Source: Pycnococcus provasolii (Eukaryota; Chlorophyta; Pseudoscourfieldiophyceae; Pseudoscourfieldiales). From it: 64,000 nt of DNA. The first letter of the stretch is position 1. Each line of letters opens with the position of its first letter. The stretch is taken from contig CP150567.1 of assembly GCA_049487715.1 (NCBI GenBank), positions 186,001 through 250,000 on the forward strand, given 5' to 3'. A program made the position numbers and the translations under genes. Positions 40,586 through 50,558 of this stretch are shown in pieces. The notes beneath the pieces are model-generated. The model worked only from the letters and a program-made list of their open reading frames with translations. It had not been told where the DNA came from and did not search any database.

Positions 40586-41782
40586 ACTTCTTAGCACAAC
40601 ACGCGCGAAGCCGCGAACGAGGTGACGACTAACGACGCACGTTGCACCCACGGGGGAAGTTCCGACTTAAACTTCAAAGCTGCCCGACCGGGATCCCCAA
40701 ACTCCCCCCCCCCCCCCTAACAGAGTACATAAAAACAAACTCTAGTATGGATCCCCGGGAGTGGAGTAGGAAGGGCACGTAGTGGTTACTTCCTACGGGC
40801 ACGTTGCGCATAATAACGTGGCCAGCAGCGCAACCAGCCCTAACCCCCAGGGGTTCCCAAGAAGACTAAAGGTACTGCGATCCCGGAATCCTGCACGCAA
40901 ACACACTACCCGGTACACGAAACCTGCCCCCCCGGGCGGAGGTAGGAAGTACCTATCACCCGGTGACGTTTGCCAACCACGGGATCCTGTTTGGCTGTTT
41001 CTTTCGCCCTCCCAAGATGCAAGAGGTTCGCTTAAGAGGCGTGGAGTTGAGGGGCAAGCAAACCTGTCCCTGATCTCCCAATAATAGAGTCCCCCGGGGG
41101 AGCGTCAGGTGTCAGGTGTCACTGTCCCTGTGAGGTGTCTTAAGAAACCCCTGGCTGAGTGGCTTTTCAGGTCGTTTCAATCAGCGCTTAAGGCTTAAGG
41201 CTCCGTTGGCTTAAGCGGAGTTAAGGTCGCTTCATAAGGTCTCCTTAAGGTGCGCTTAAGGACGCACACTATACAATTATTTATTCTTGTATTTATTTTT
41301 GCAGTCGTGTTCTTCCTGGACTGTGTTTAGTTTAGTGTCTTTGTGTGTGTGTCATAGAGCTTTTTAGTGAGCATTGCTACTGCACCTGTAGCAATACAGT
41401 CCGCCTTTCGTGTTTCTTTGTTCTCAACAGTTTGCGACCTTGCCGTGTGCCCCGTGGGTTCCGCGCGCGGCGTAAGTAAGTGAGTAAGCGCGACTACTAT
41501 TTTTGTCTTACGTTTCGCTCTTGACGACAGAAAGTCGGGTGGTGAGTGAGACTCACCTCACCTCACCTCACGCAACGGCCTCGGGCGACGTGCTTGTCGG
41601 GCACGATTTCAGATCGCACAGAGGAGGCTGCGGCGGCGCCGGCTGCGCACGACGCGCCGGCGCCCAGAACGACCCAGGAAAACAACACTGTCGGACTGCT
41701 TGAGGCGCGCGCAAGACGCCTGACGGCTGGGGACAGCTTCAGAACAACGCGCGTGTACTTGCCTCGAAACTCAATACGTATC
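40586..41782. other. Intergenic region with CTTAAG cluster and C-runs
   Basis: This 1.2 kb stretch holds a GACCGGGATCCC word and a long C-run at about 40686-40718, a GGTTACTTCCTA word at about 40784, and seven CTTAAG hexamers between 41034 and 41261. No gene was recognised. The promoter of the membrane-protein gene at 41783 must lie here. Confidence 0.5.
41034..41261. repeat. Cluster of CTTAAG palindromes
   Basis: Seven CTTAAG hexamers occur in about 230 bp, several inside the longer words GCTTAAGG and CCTTAAGG. By chance one would expect well under one. They are also upstream of other genes in the window (30047-30735, 52334-52396). Confidence 0.6.
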
Positions 41783-43048
41783 ATGGACATCGACCAGCCG
41801 AGCACGCTTCGAGCGAGAAGCGAAACAGAGGCGGGTACAGCTAGCTCAGGCACAGTCATACAGTCTCTTGCACCCGCGAAATCGTGCTGCTGTGGATGCA
41901 CGCTTCGTTCTGGCATACAGCTTGCAAGCCTCTTCGAGCTCATCACGGGTTCCGTGCAAGTGTTCGTCTACTTGAGATACCTTGGACAGGGCGCGGTGAC
42001 CAACTCTCGGGCATCTCCACCTCCGCCGCCGGGCGGCGGCTCTCCGAGCGAAACTGCTGAGAACTGGCCAGTTTGGCTCGCGGTGGTTGCGCTCTTCGTG
42101 TCGGCATACACGTGCGTGGTTGGCGGATATGGCCTGCGCGCGACCAATACCTACCTCGCGACACACCAGCCTGAGCGCTTAACCAACGCAGCTAAGAACT
42201 ACTGCCACATCGTCACTGGCAAGCTCATCCTGTACGTTACCACCGCGGTGCTTCAGAACGAGTTTGACAAGCAGTCTGCTGGCGCGAGCACTGCCACGCT
42301 CATTCTGTTCAGTCTGTGGTACGCGTACTTGTGGTACATCGCATGGAGCTACTGGAAGTGGCTGCTCGAGTGTGAGTCGCTTCCCCTGAGCGTGCGCAAT
42401 GCCCTGCAGCGCAGCGAGCTCATTCAAGCTGCCCCACCCGCTCAGGAGATGGCGCGCTTGAACGACTCGAATACCGCCTTTGGCATCCCGTGCGACAATG
42501 AGGGACTTGGTGGCGGATGGTCCAACACGCCGTACGACGGTAGCGGCGGCGTGCTCGTCGTGCGTTTGGGAACGCCGCCGAGCGACCATAGAGCTGGCGG
42601 AGCAGAGACGACGGCGACGACGTCGTCGTCGTCGTCCGGGGAACAGGCTGGCGCAGATGCACAGAGACGCGACGGCGACGGTGGCGAGGTGTCCGTGGAT
42701 GTGGACGGCGAACCTGAGCCACCGCCGCCAAGTTTTGACCCATTTGTGCAGCCAGCGGCGAGTTGGCGCGGCGTGCCTGTTGGGATGCCTGTGGAGTGGC
42801 GCGATCCGCCGGACGTCATTGGGCAACCGTACACATCATGGCCTCCCGATGCGGCTGAGGCGAGACCGCGGGACGACGAGGTTGTGCTCGGCTGTCCACG
42901 CTTCCCTCCCACCTCAATCTCCTCCGGTGGCGCTTCCTCCGAGCAGCTTGAGGCTCAGAGAGTGCCGCAGGTACGTCGAGTTCAAAGCCGACGTTCTGGC
43001 GTCGGCTTTGATCCCGATCGCCTCGTCGGACGGCCATTCGCCATTTAA
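41783..43048 (+). CDS. Four-pass membrane protein of unknown function
   Basis: The 421-residue protein starts at ATG 41783; the longer frame upstream begins with GTG and lacks conserved features. After a short polar N-terminus and a CCCGCTLRSG motif come four hydrophobic spans (IQLASLFELITGSVQVFVYL; VWLAVVALFVSAYTCVVGGY; LILYVTTAVLQ; LILFSLWYAYLWYIAWSYW). A loop rich in Pro and Gly separates the first two. The C-terminal ~170 residues are disordered, with Thr/Ser and acidic stretches and poly-Ser. The CCxC cluster before the first span could be a lipidation or metal site. The arrangement recalls small eukaryotic tetraspan membrane proteins, but I cannot place it in a family. Confidence 0.6.
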   Translation: MDIDQPSTLRARSETEAGTASSGTVIQSLAPAKSCCCGCTLRSGIQLASLFELITGSVQVFVYLRYLGQGAVTNSRASPPPPPGGGSPSETAENWPVWLAVVALFVSAYTCVVGGYGLRATNTYLATHQPERLTNAAKNYCHIVTGKLILYVTTAVLQNEFDKQSAGASTATLILFSLWYAYLWYIAWSYWKWLLECESLPLSVRNALQRSELIQAAPPAQEMARLNDSNTAFGIPCDNEGLGGGWSNTPYDGSGGVLVVRLGTPPSDHRAGGAETTATTSSSSSGEQAGADAQRRDGDGGEVSVDVDGEPEPPPPSFDPFVQPAASWRGVPVGMPVEWRDPPDVIGQPYTSWPPDAAEARPRDDEVVLGCPRFPPTSISSGGASSEQLEAQRVPQVRRVQSRRSGVGFDPDRLVGRPFAI

Positions 43049-44085
43049 TAGGGTGTCCATATATTTGGGAAATCAAATGTAATAGTTATAATTTCCTTTC
43101 ACCTTAACAGGACTTGCCAATGTTCCGACTGCCCACTTCATCAATGAATAATAAAGGCACCACTACATACTGTCTGCCCATAACAACGATCGGATACAAC
43201 TGCCCACAAACGGAGGTGATAGAACACACGCTCGCAAGTCACAACCTGCTGCGCCACCAGCGCCATAAATCCGCCATTAATAATTTATAACGGTGATCGC
43301 CCGTTCTAGTAGGATTCATTTTGATCATAGGTACTACTGATTGTCGGGGCCCATGATATATCACATCGGCAACCTCCCCATGTTTTTTCCCCGGCCCCAC
43401 TCAATGCCCCCCTATCGTAAAAGCTAAGGTTAGTTTCCGCCCCGACCTGAACTCTGGTTATAAAAAGCAAGTTGCAAGCAGGAATCCGCCTGGCAAGGTT
43501 GTAAAGGCCTTTCCAACCGCCTTTCCAAGCCTCATCAGGCAGTCAACCTAGGCAGGCAGGTCTTGTGTCACGCCGAAGAACGGCGAGGGAGGGAGGCGAA
43601 GATCGGCAGTCAGGAGGTGGCCTCCCCCACTGTCTTCCATCAGGGAAACCTTACAGTCTTCTCAGGTATTAGGAAGGACAGGTTTTACACGTGCTCCTTC
43701 CTGCCTGGCACCTGGCCGACTGACTGGTCAGTTCTACCGTACCCTTCTAAGTTTACCTATCAACGGAACCAACAAAGTCGTCCCTGTTCTCTTTCCAAAC
43801 GGCAAACGGCAAACGCCACGACGAGTAACCTGTTTGTGGAGTTCACGGGACCTTGTTCACCTTGTTCACCCTGTTCTGTTTGGGTTTTGGCTTTTTGGGA
43901 CAAAAACCCGTTTCTCGAAAAGTTCGTACACGCACACACACGGCACACGCGCGCGTGTTTTTTAAGACAATAATAAGTACAGTCGACTGTCTTCTTGCTC
44001 TCTCTCTCAGTCTGCCTCTGCGTCTGCGTCTGCGTCGTACTGACTGTTCAGTACACAGGTTGGTTCGTCGCTCGCTCTTCGTTTT
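43049..44085. other. Intergenic region
   Basis: This 1.04 kb stretch between two plus-strand genes holds a short tandem of CTTGTTCAC units (about 43853-43880), a CA-rich run (about 43928-43950) and TC-rich text just before the next start. No coding segment was recognised. Confidence 0.4.
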
Positions 44086-46913
44086 ATGAGTCAGCAGCAC
44101 GGTCGCTTGTTGACGCCCTCGGCGCCGCCAGTGCCAGGCTCGGCGCCACCCCTGGGAGGGACCAGGAAAAAGACGGACAAGCAGGGACAGGGACAGGGCG
44201 TGTTCAAGCTCAGGCGCGCCGCGCTCAACGCACAGCCTGAGTCGAGGAACGTCGCGAGGCCGCAAAGGTACATACCGCCACCCCAGACGACGCGAATAAC
44301 CACGGCGGATACACAAAAGAATGATGCGACGACAAACGAACCTTCTTCAAATACACCACGAGACTTCGTTTTCCACGAAAACTTCCTGCAGGAGACCGGC
44401 GTCCTGCGACGAGAGCACAAAATACAGGCGGACGTCGCCGTCAACACGTCACTTGCGCTCGCATCTGCAGCGGCCGCGGGTGTGACGACACCGAGAGATG
44501 GCGTGGCAACCAAGCGCGTGGTGGCCGTTAGGCCATTCACACCCAGAGAGGCAGCGACGGCGACGACCACAGAACCAACAACAGGCAGCCACCGACCGGC
44601 GCCGCCGTCGACACCACGGCCCGGCCACTCATCAGTGACGTCGTCGCCAAGACTTGGCAGGACCAACGTCAATGTGCCAGCACCAGCAACAAATGAGCTG
44701 GGGTCGACAGCAAGAGAGCTTCAAGCACGAAGGAGGGCAGAATCGCTGAGAGCGAGGGATGCGCAGGAGGACGAGTGGCAGTCCATCCACGAGGACATCC
44801 TGCTCAGGGACACTCGAATCGCAACCTTGCCACTCACACGACTTAGTGACGAGGAGAAAAGGCAGGCTCTGCGCGTGCCGCCGTACTCGCTTGCTCTTGG
44901 CAAGCACGTGCCTGGCGTCGTGTCGTCGCTCCGACACTCGGGAATCGACGGGCAGATGATTGGAGACAGCGAGGGGAAGGCACGCGTGGAAATGGCGAAG
45001 AAAGCTCTCGGGTTTGACATTTCGCCGCGCTACCTGACCGTGGGCTCTGGCACGATGACACCGCCGGTGGCGTCAACGGGAAAGAAAGGTTTCGGACGAC
45101 TGAATGCGATAGTTTCAAACCTGGGTGCGACGAAGGTGCAGCCTCCCAAAACGGCACCTTCTTCGGTGACGGGCAGAAACAATCATGCCACACGGCGCAT
45201 GCAAATACAAGCGTCGATGTGCGGAGTACGTGCTGGACGCCCGATGCCGTACCTGTCAGCTCGAGGACTCACGGACGATCAAAGGCTCGTCGTGCTTCGT
45301 TCTCAGCCAGACAACTTTGCACCTTCGTGGGCGTATGCGTCTGCCACGGCGGAGAATTTCGACGCCGGAGAAGATGCTGTGAAAAAAATCAAGAGAAAAC
45401 TGAAAGAAGTTTCAATCGTGAAGATGATGACGGAAGGTGATGACAGTTTGTCCTCCGATAGTAGCGAGGAGGAAGACGGCAACGACGAAAACATGGAGGG
45501 AAATGCGTCACCCACGCTGATGCATGCTCGAAGCCTTCCTCCTTTTGGAAGTACGCCACTGCCTGAGGAGACTTCGCGTACCGCAAATGCGATTGGCGCC
45601 GAAGGAAAGCACGAGCGCGTGTACTTTCCCAACCAAACACCCGCGGATTATACACGATCGGTGTACCGTCAGGCAACGCCGAATGCGTATCGCACCGACG
45701 AGTCTCTGAAGAGTTGGGCCGCACAAAAGGCTATGGCACCAACTCCACGCGAACTTCGCATGCACATGAGGGTGGAAACTGGCCTGCAGGATATTGAGTG
45801 GATTAAGGACCGCCAGAGTCGCATGCGCCAGTTTTTCAAATGGCGTCGAGGGTTCTCGAAGGAGCTTGCTCGAGCCGGAAGAAGCTGGTTTAGCATACTG
45901 AATGTGCAGAAAGCAATTCGGCAGTGGAAGAACAAATCTAGCAAGGTCAAAGCACGCATGGCGCAGGAGGCGCGCTTGAGGAGAATTTACTCGGAAAATG
46001 CAAAGGCGGTGGCGAAGGAGGAGGCGGGTGCCGACGATGAGACTGCATCAAATGAAGTCGAGGGGTTGAGAACATATCTCTGAGCACAGCCGCAAATAAG
46101 GCAAACGCCGTGAATACCCATATCCTGAATCCGGATGACCCTAACGTGGAGAATTTGCGAGGCACCGTCGAAGACATTCTAGGTCTTGGTGCCAAAAAGA
46201 AGAGGGGCGGCAAGGGCAGGGATACGTCAACGTCATACGACGAAGTATTCGCTTCCCGTCCGCATGCTCATGGGGCGATGATACGATCTCGTGGCGAGAT
46301 GGCTGACTTACTGGCGGTCACGGAGTGGATCACCGAGACTGGCCACGTTCGCAACGATCCGGCTCGGGATATAATGGCGCTGACCGAGCTTGGTATCATC
46401 GACGAGGAGTCGGAATCCGATGATGACCGTTCCCATGGTGGGACGAGCGAGAATGACCCTATTGACCGCTATGAGGCGATGAAGGATGAGCTTCACAAGC
46501 AGGGATACACGAAGAGGCTTTTGACGCGTCATGGCCATCCCATGCCTGGCCCCAAGCTTCGCACGCCACCAGCTCTCGTGATTGGGAACATTCCGTGGTT
46601 TTTGCACGTTGGCCCCCATACGCTGAAGAGGATGATTGACAGCTTCGACTACGGTCCGGCGTTCCACGACTCTGAGAAGCAGTACATGGCTCGTGTCAAG
46701 GCGCATCGTCGAAAGGTTGAGGCACCTGCGCGCACGACCGTTTCGAAGAAGATTCGGGAAAAACACAACATGGTGAGACAGACAAGCTCGAGTGCAATGG
46801 CCGCTTCGAAAAAGATGTACCGTACCGACAACAGCTTCAATAGCACAACGACGTCGTCTATTGGAGGCACCCCATCGACGCCCCGACGATCGAATCCTTT
46901 CGTAGTAAAGTAA
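44086..46913 (+). CDS. Hypothetical large basic protein, one 62-nt intron
   Basis: Two plus-strand frames belong together. The first (ATG 44086) meets a stop at 46081-46083; a GTGCCG...CACAG intron of 62 nt (46028-46089) removes that stop and continues in frame to 46913, giving 921 residues. The N-terminus is Pro/Gln/Thr-rich. A segment (RAESLRARDAQEDEWQSIHEDILLRD) looks coiled-coil. A Trp/Arg-rich stretch (FKWRRGFSKELARAGRSWFSIL) could be amphipathic or IQ-like. The C-terminal part has GTVEDILGLGAKKKRGGKG, an acidic ESESDDD patch and a late RRxxV-Lys-rich tail. I do not recognise a family; a cytoskeletal or ciliary role would be a guess. The splice is inferred from frame and border match only. 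Confidence 0.6.
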
Positions 46914-47178
46914 CTTTGTTACATGTGCGTGTGCGCGTGTGCGTGTGTGTAAAGCAGATCTTCTTCTTTGTTCAATACAGTTCCCGGTTTTCGTGTGAAT
47001 CGTGGTCTGACGGGACGAGGCGATCTTGACGAAGTGAAGTGAAGTAAGCTGCATTTCGTTACACTGAACAAGCAACCACAGGTCTGTAGGATATTCTAAA
47101 AGCACCACCAACGTTAGAGAAGAGAAGAGAGAAAGAAAAACTACGCCGTTTTTCTTTTCTTTTTCTTTGTTTATTTAT

Positions 47179-48250
47179 TTAGTTGGAAGCCTCCTTCACG
47201 GCGTGAACGTGCTCCTCGTTCATGGCTCCCATGATCGTCACCAGCAGCTCCTTGCCTGCGTCGAAGTCATCCTTGATCTGCTTCGCAAGACTGTCGTCGT
47301 GCTTCGGCAGCGAGAGGTCCTCACGCGTGTCTCCATCTTCAGACATGAGGCTGACAAATCCCTCGTCGTTGACGTCGATGAGCGTGTATTCGGTACGCGT
47401 CACGTTGGGCACGTCCATGTTGTGCGACGAGCTGCAGAGCTCCTCCATCTTCTTGCCGGTGAAGATGTCGATGGCAACGAAGTGGCACTTCGCGTGTCCG
47501 TGCTTGCCCGTCTTCGACGTCGTGACGTCGACAACCTTGCAGGGACGTCCCTTGATGCAGATGTGACCGCCCTTACGGATGCTGCCAGCCTGCATGGGGT
47601 ACGTGGTGGACGCACCCGCGTCAGCGGATTCGAACGTCGTGTCGACTTCCTGCGAGATTTTATCGTTTTTTTTTTGTGTGTGTTTGTTTGTTGGATCGGT
47701 AGTTGTGAGTATACTTCTTTGTAGTGAAATGGCAGCACCACTCTCAGCAACAACTTGTCGCGTTGGTACCCTGCCGCCAGGTCCCTCGCGTGCGTGCCCC
47801 ATCATCTATGATTCTTCTCCACGAGTGCCACTGCCAGATGACTTCTCAGATCTCAAAGCACTACGAATGTGAATGAACTCACTGTCTCTCTCTCTCTGAG
47901 AACGTCAACGAGACGAAAAGGAAAGAGAAGAGAGCAACACAACCACAAACAAACACAAAAGCTGCGCGCGAGGGCCTACAGCAGCCCACACTGAAACAGC
48001 ACCAAAGCTGGGACCCAGCAAAGCATCACCAAGAGCACAACCAAGCACAAAAACAACAACCAAGAGCCAACCCAGCCAAGAGATCATTTCATTGAAAACC
48101 AACACCACGAAAAAACCAAAAAAGACCAAGAAGCACCCAATCACCCAGCAAACAAAGCACACAAGCAAGAAGCACACAAAAGAAGCACATAAAATTAAAC
48201 ATTCAAAAGCACAAAGCACACCAGTACTGACATACCTCTTCGTCACTCAT
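47179..48250 (-). CDS. EIF5A: Translation factor eIF5A, one intron
   Basis: Exon 1 (48236-48250) encodes only MSDEE; a 586-nt GTATGT...CTCGCAG intron (47650-48235) follows; exon 2 (47179-47649) encodes the rest, 161 residues in all. The sequence is unmistakable: ESADAGASTTYP, IRKGGHICIKGRPCKVVDV, and the hypusination loop SKTGKHGHAK with the modified lysine at Lys54. The last half is the OB-fold C-terminal domain (VTRTEYTLIDVNDEGFVSLMSEDG). It promotes peptide-bond formation at polyproline stretches, many of which are found in the neighbouring proteins. A start in exon 2 is excluded because it lacks the conserved first residues. The long intron after codon five is the notable feature. Confidence 0.96.
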
Positions 48251-49411
48251 GGCGTATACTACTATGCAGGGAGAATGAACAGGCCCGGCAATCGAGAGCC
48301 CAAAAGAGGTGTCGGCGGCGACGAAAGAAACCCTGCGAGGAGAGGGCACAGTTCTGAGGGGCGGGAAAGGGAACCAGGGCAGAACAAACATTTGGCTTTG
48401 GGTAACAGGCCATTGGCGGGTCCAATCCCTTGGCTCTTGGCGGGTCCCCACTTCCCCTCACACTCCAAACGTACGAGCAACATGGGGCTGCCAAGATTCC
48501 CGCCGCCAGGCCAGGAAAAAGCCAGGAAAGTCACGAACAGATTCACACACACGGCCTGGCCTGTGTGTCTCTCTGCCTGTCTGGTTATTACCGCCTCTCC
48601 CTGCCTCCACCTCCTGCCTCCCTTTCTCTCGGCTGTTCTCTCGCTCGTTCTTGTTCATTCATGCGCCTTGTTGTTGGTCTTGTCCTTGTCCTGGTCCCCT
48701 GCTGGTGTTGCTCACGCTTTTTTCGGAATCTCGCTCACGAGGCTCATCCGATGCCTAGGGTAGAGATGCGAGCGCAGAGCGTGAATTGCGCGGCTTGCTA
48801 CAACCTCGCAAATATGATAATCACGGTCAAAAAACACAAAAAGATTGAAAGATAGTCGAGGACAACACAACAACAAGCCGAACAAAGCAAGCAAGAAGGC
48901 AAAATCCGACAACGGGACGGCAACTCAACACAAAGTTGGTTTCCAAATCCACGGGTATCCACGGCTTTTCTCCTTCATACAGTAGGCCATAGGCCGAGCG
49001 AAGACAACGCGCCCGACCAGTCCACCTAGGACGAACAGGTCCCGACGACGAGGAGGTAAGACAAGACGAGAAAAGACGAGAAAGACCAAAGACCATCCCG
49101 CCCTATGATAGGTAGGTGGTCAAGCACTCAAGCCCCCATCAACAAGACGCCATCCAGAGCAATACAGTAGGTAGCATGAACCTTGACATCACATGACATG
49201 AACATGATCCATGACACATGACACATGACCAAGGAAGGAAGGAAGGAAGGAATGGAAGGGGGAGGAGTTGTTAGGGGTTGGCATGACATTTTTCCCTCCC
49301 CGGAGTCCCCTGATGAGGTCTTCCAACCGAATGTTTGTGAATTGCGGTTTTCAGTTTTTCCACCTGGCAATCATTTTAGTTTCCACCAGCTGTGGTGGCG
49401 CCGCTCATAGG
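48251..49411. other. Divergent intergenic region with GGAA repeat
   Basis: This 1.16 kb stretch between eIF5A (minus) and the gene at 49412 (plus) holds a GGAA tandem repeat at about 49231-49258 and CATGA-containing short repeats (49188-49230). Open frames are low-quality. Confidence 0.45.
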
Positions 49412-50440
49412 ATGACGGCGGTATCGCTGTTGCATCGCAATGTTGCGTGTACCTGTCGGTACACGCGCGTTCAGGGGGATTCCCCTCGCACTTCGCATTA
49501 CTCTTGGCTCACCCCAAGCTCTGGAAGAATACCGTTACCGGGGATTTGCACCAGCACCCTTTGGGGTGATCCACCACTCTCAAGACGTTCGTTCTCTTCG
49601 TCCTCACCACGGCAACGCAACGGGGGGAGTCGTGTCTCACGTGTGGGGTCAGAGTCACGCACGATCACACACGCATCGCCTAGGGAAACGGACAATGATG
49701 CAATGACAACTACGGAAACGTCCACCGAGGACGGCGTCTACTACGCATTGGCACCTGCTGTCGCAGTGTTCGTGCTCTCTTCTGCATTTAGTCCAGACAA
49801 CACGCAAATCACGACTCTTGTCGCGGCTTCTTTAGCAGCCATGTCCGACGCCGCGTCGTACGCACTTCTTATCCCGGCTTCAGAAGACGAACTCACCGAC
49901 GTCGGCGACAACATTGACGAAGACTCCTCCGACGACAACATCAACTACGTCATTGCCACTGTCGTCGCCGCCATACCCTTCGCATCGCCGCTCGCGCTCG
50001 TCGCGCTCGCACTAGCAGAGACGACGTGGAGGCGACGAACACTCTTTGCCGCTGCAGGGATCTACACGCTGCCCCTTCTCACGGCACCAGAAGGGGGACG
50101 TGCCAGCCTGGCGGTGCTAGCCGCGGTTCTCGCATCGCTGCACGTGCAGCTGGAGCGTGTCGCCGCGTCGAGGCAACGTTTTGACAAAAACGCCGCATCC
50201 GCGTTCGGACCTGCGGCACTCATCGCACGTGCCGGCGTAGGCGCCGCGCGAGGTGCGAAAGAGATTGGAACTATCGCACCAAAGGCGGCACGAAAAGCTG
50301 CAGAGCTAGCGACGAGCGAGGAGCGGCGCCAGGCAGAAGAAGTCAGAAGAGAATTGGAACGCATAGAAGATGCGGAGGAGGCGCAGCGCCTCAAGGCTGA
50401 CCTCGACGACTTTGATCGTCGTCTGGAGGAGGAGAAGTGA
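49412..50440 (+). CDS. Predicted plastid membrane protein with coiled-coil tail
   Basis: The 342-residue protein starts at ATG 49412. The first ~85 residues are rich in Ser, Arg, His and Thr with almost no acids and end near SESRTITHASPRE, as expected for a chloroplast transit peptide. Four hydrophobic stretches follow (YYALAPAVAVFVLSSAF, ITTLVAASLAAMSDAASYAL, YVIATVVAAIPFASPLALVA, SLAVLAAVLASLHV). The C-terminal ~100 residues are Ala/Lys/Glu-rich and helical (ASEERRQAEEVRRELERIED), with a charged coiled coil at the end. I do not recognise a family. It resembles small algal thylakoid or envelope proteins of unknown function. It is convergent with DRC2 across 120 bp. Confidence 0.6.
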   Translation: MTAVSLLHRNVACTCRYTRVQGDSPRTSHYSWLTPSSGRIPLPGICTSTLWGDPPLSRRSFSSSSPRQRNGGSRVSRVGSESRTITHASPRETDNDAMTTTETSTEDGVYYALAPAVAVFVLSSAFSPDNTQITTLVAASLAAMSDAASYALLIPASEDELTDVGDNIDEDSSDDNINYVIATVVAAIPFASPLALVALALAETTWRRRTLFAAAGIYTLPLLTAPEGGRASLAVLAAVLASLHVQLERVAASRQRFDKNAASAFGPAALIARAGVGAARGAKEIGTIAPKAARKAAELATSEERRQAEEVRRELERIEDAEEAQRLKADLDDFDRRLEEEK

Positions 50441-50558
50441 GAGAGAAGGCGACGTCGCTCGTTGCTGGTTTTGTTGTAATTGAGTTTTTTGTAAGCAAGT
50501 TATAGTTTGGAAGGAAAAATAGAATATAACAACAACAAGGACCGCCATTGTCGGCATC

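Noticed and set aside
48092-48763. Plus-strand frame of 223 codons
   Set aside because: It overlaps the eIF5A intron and first exon on the opposite strand, starts in AAC/ACA-rich text and shows no domain.
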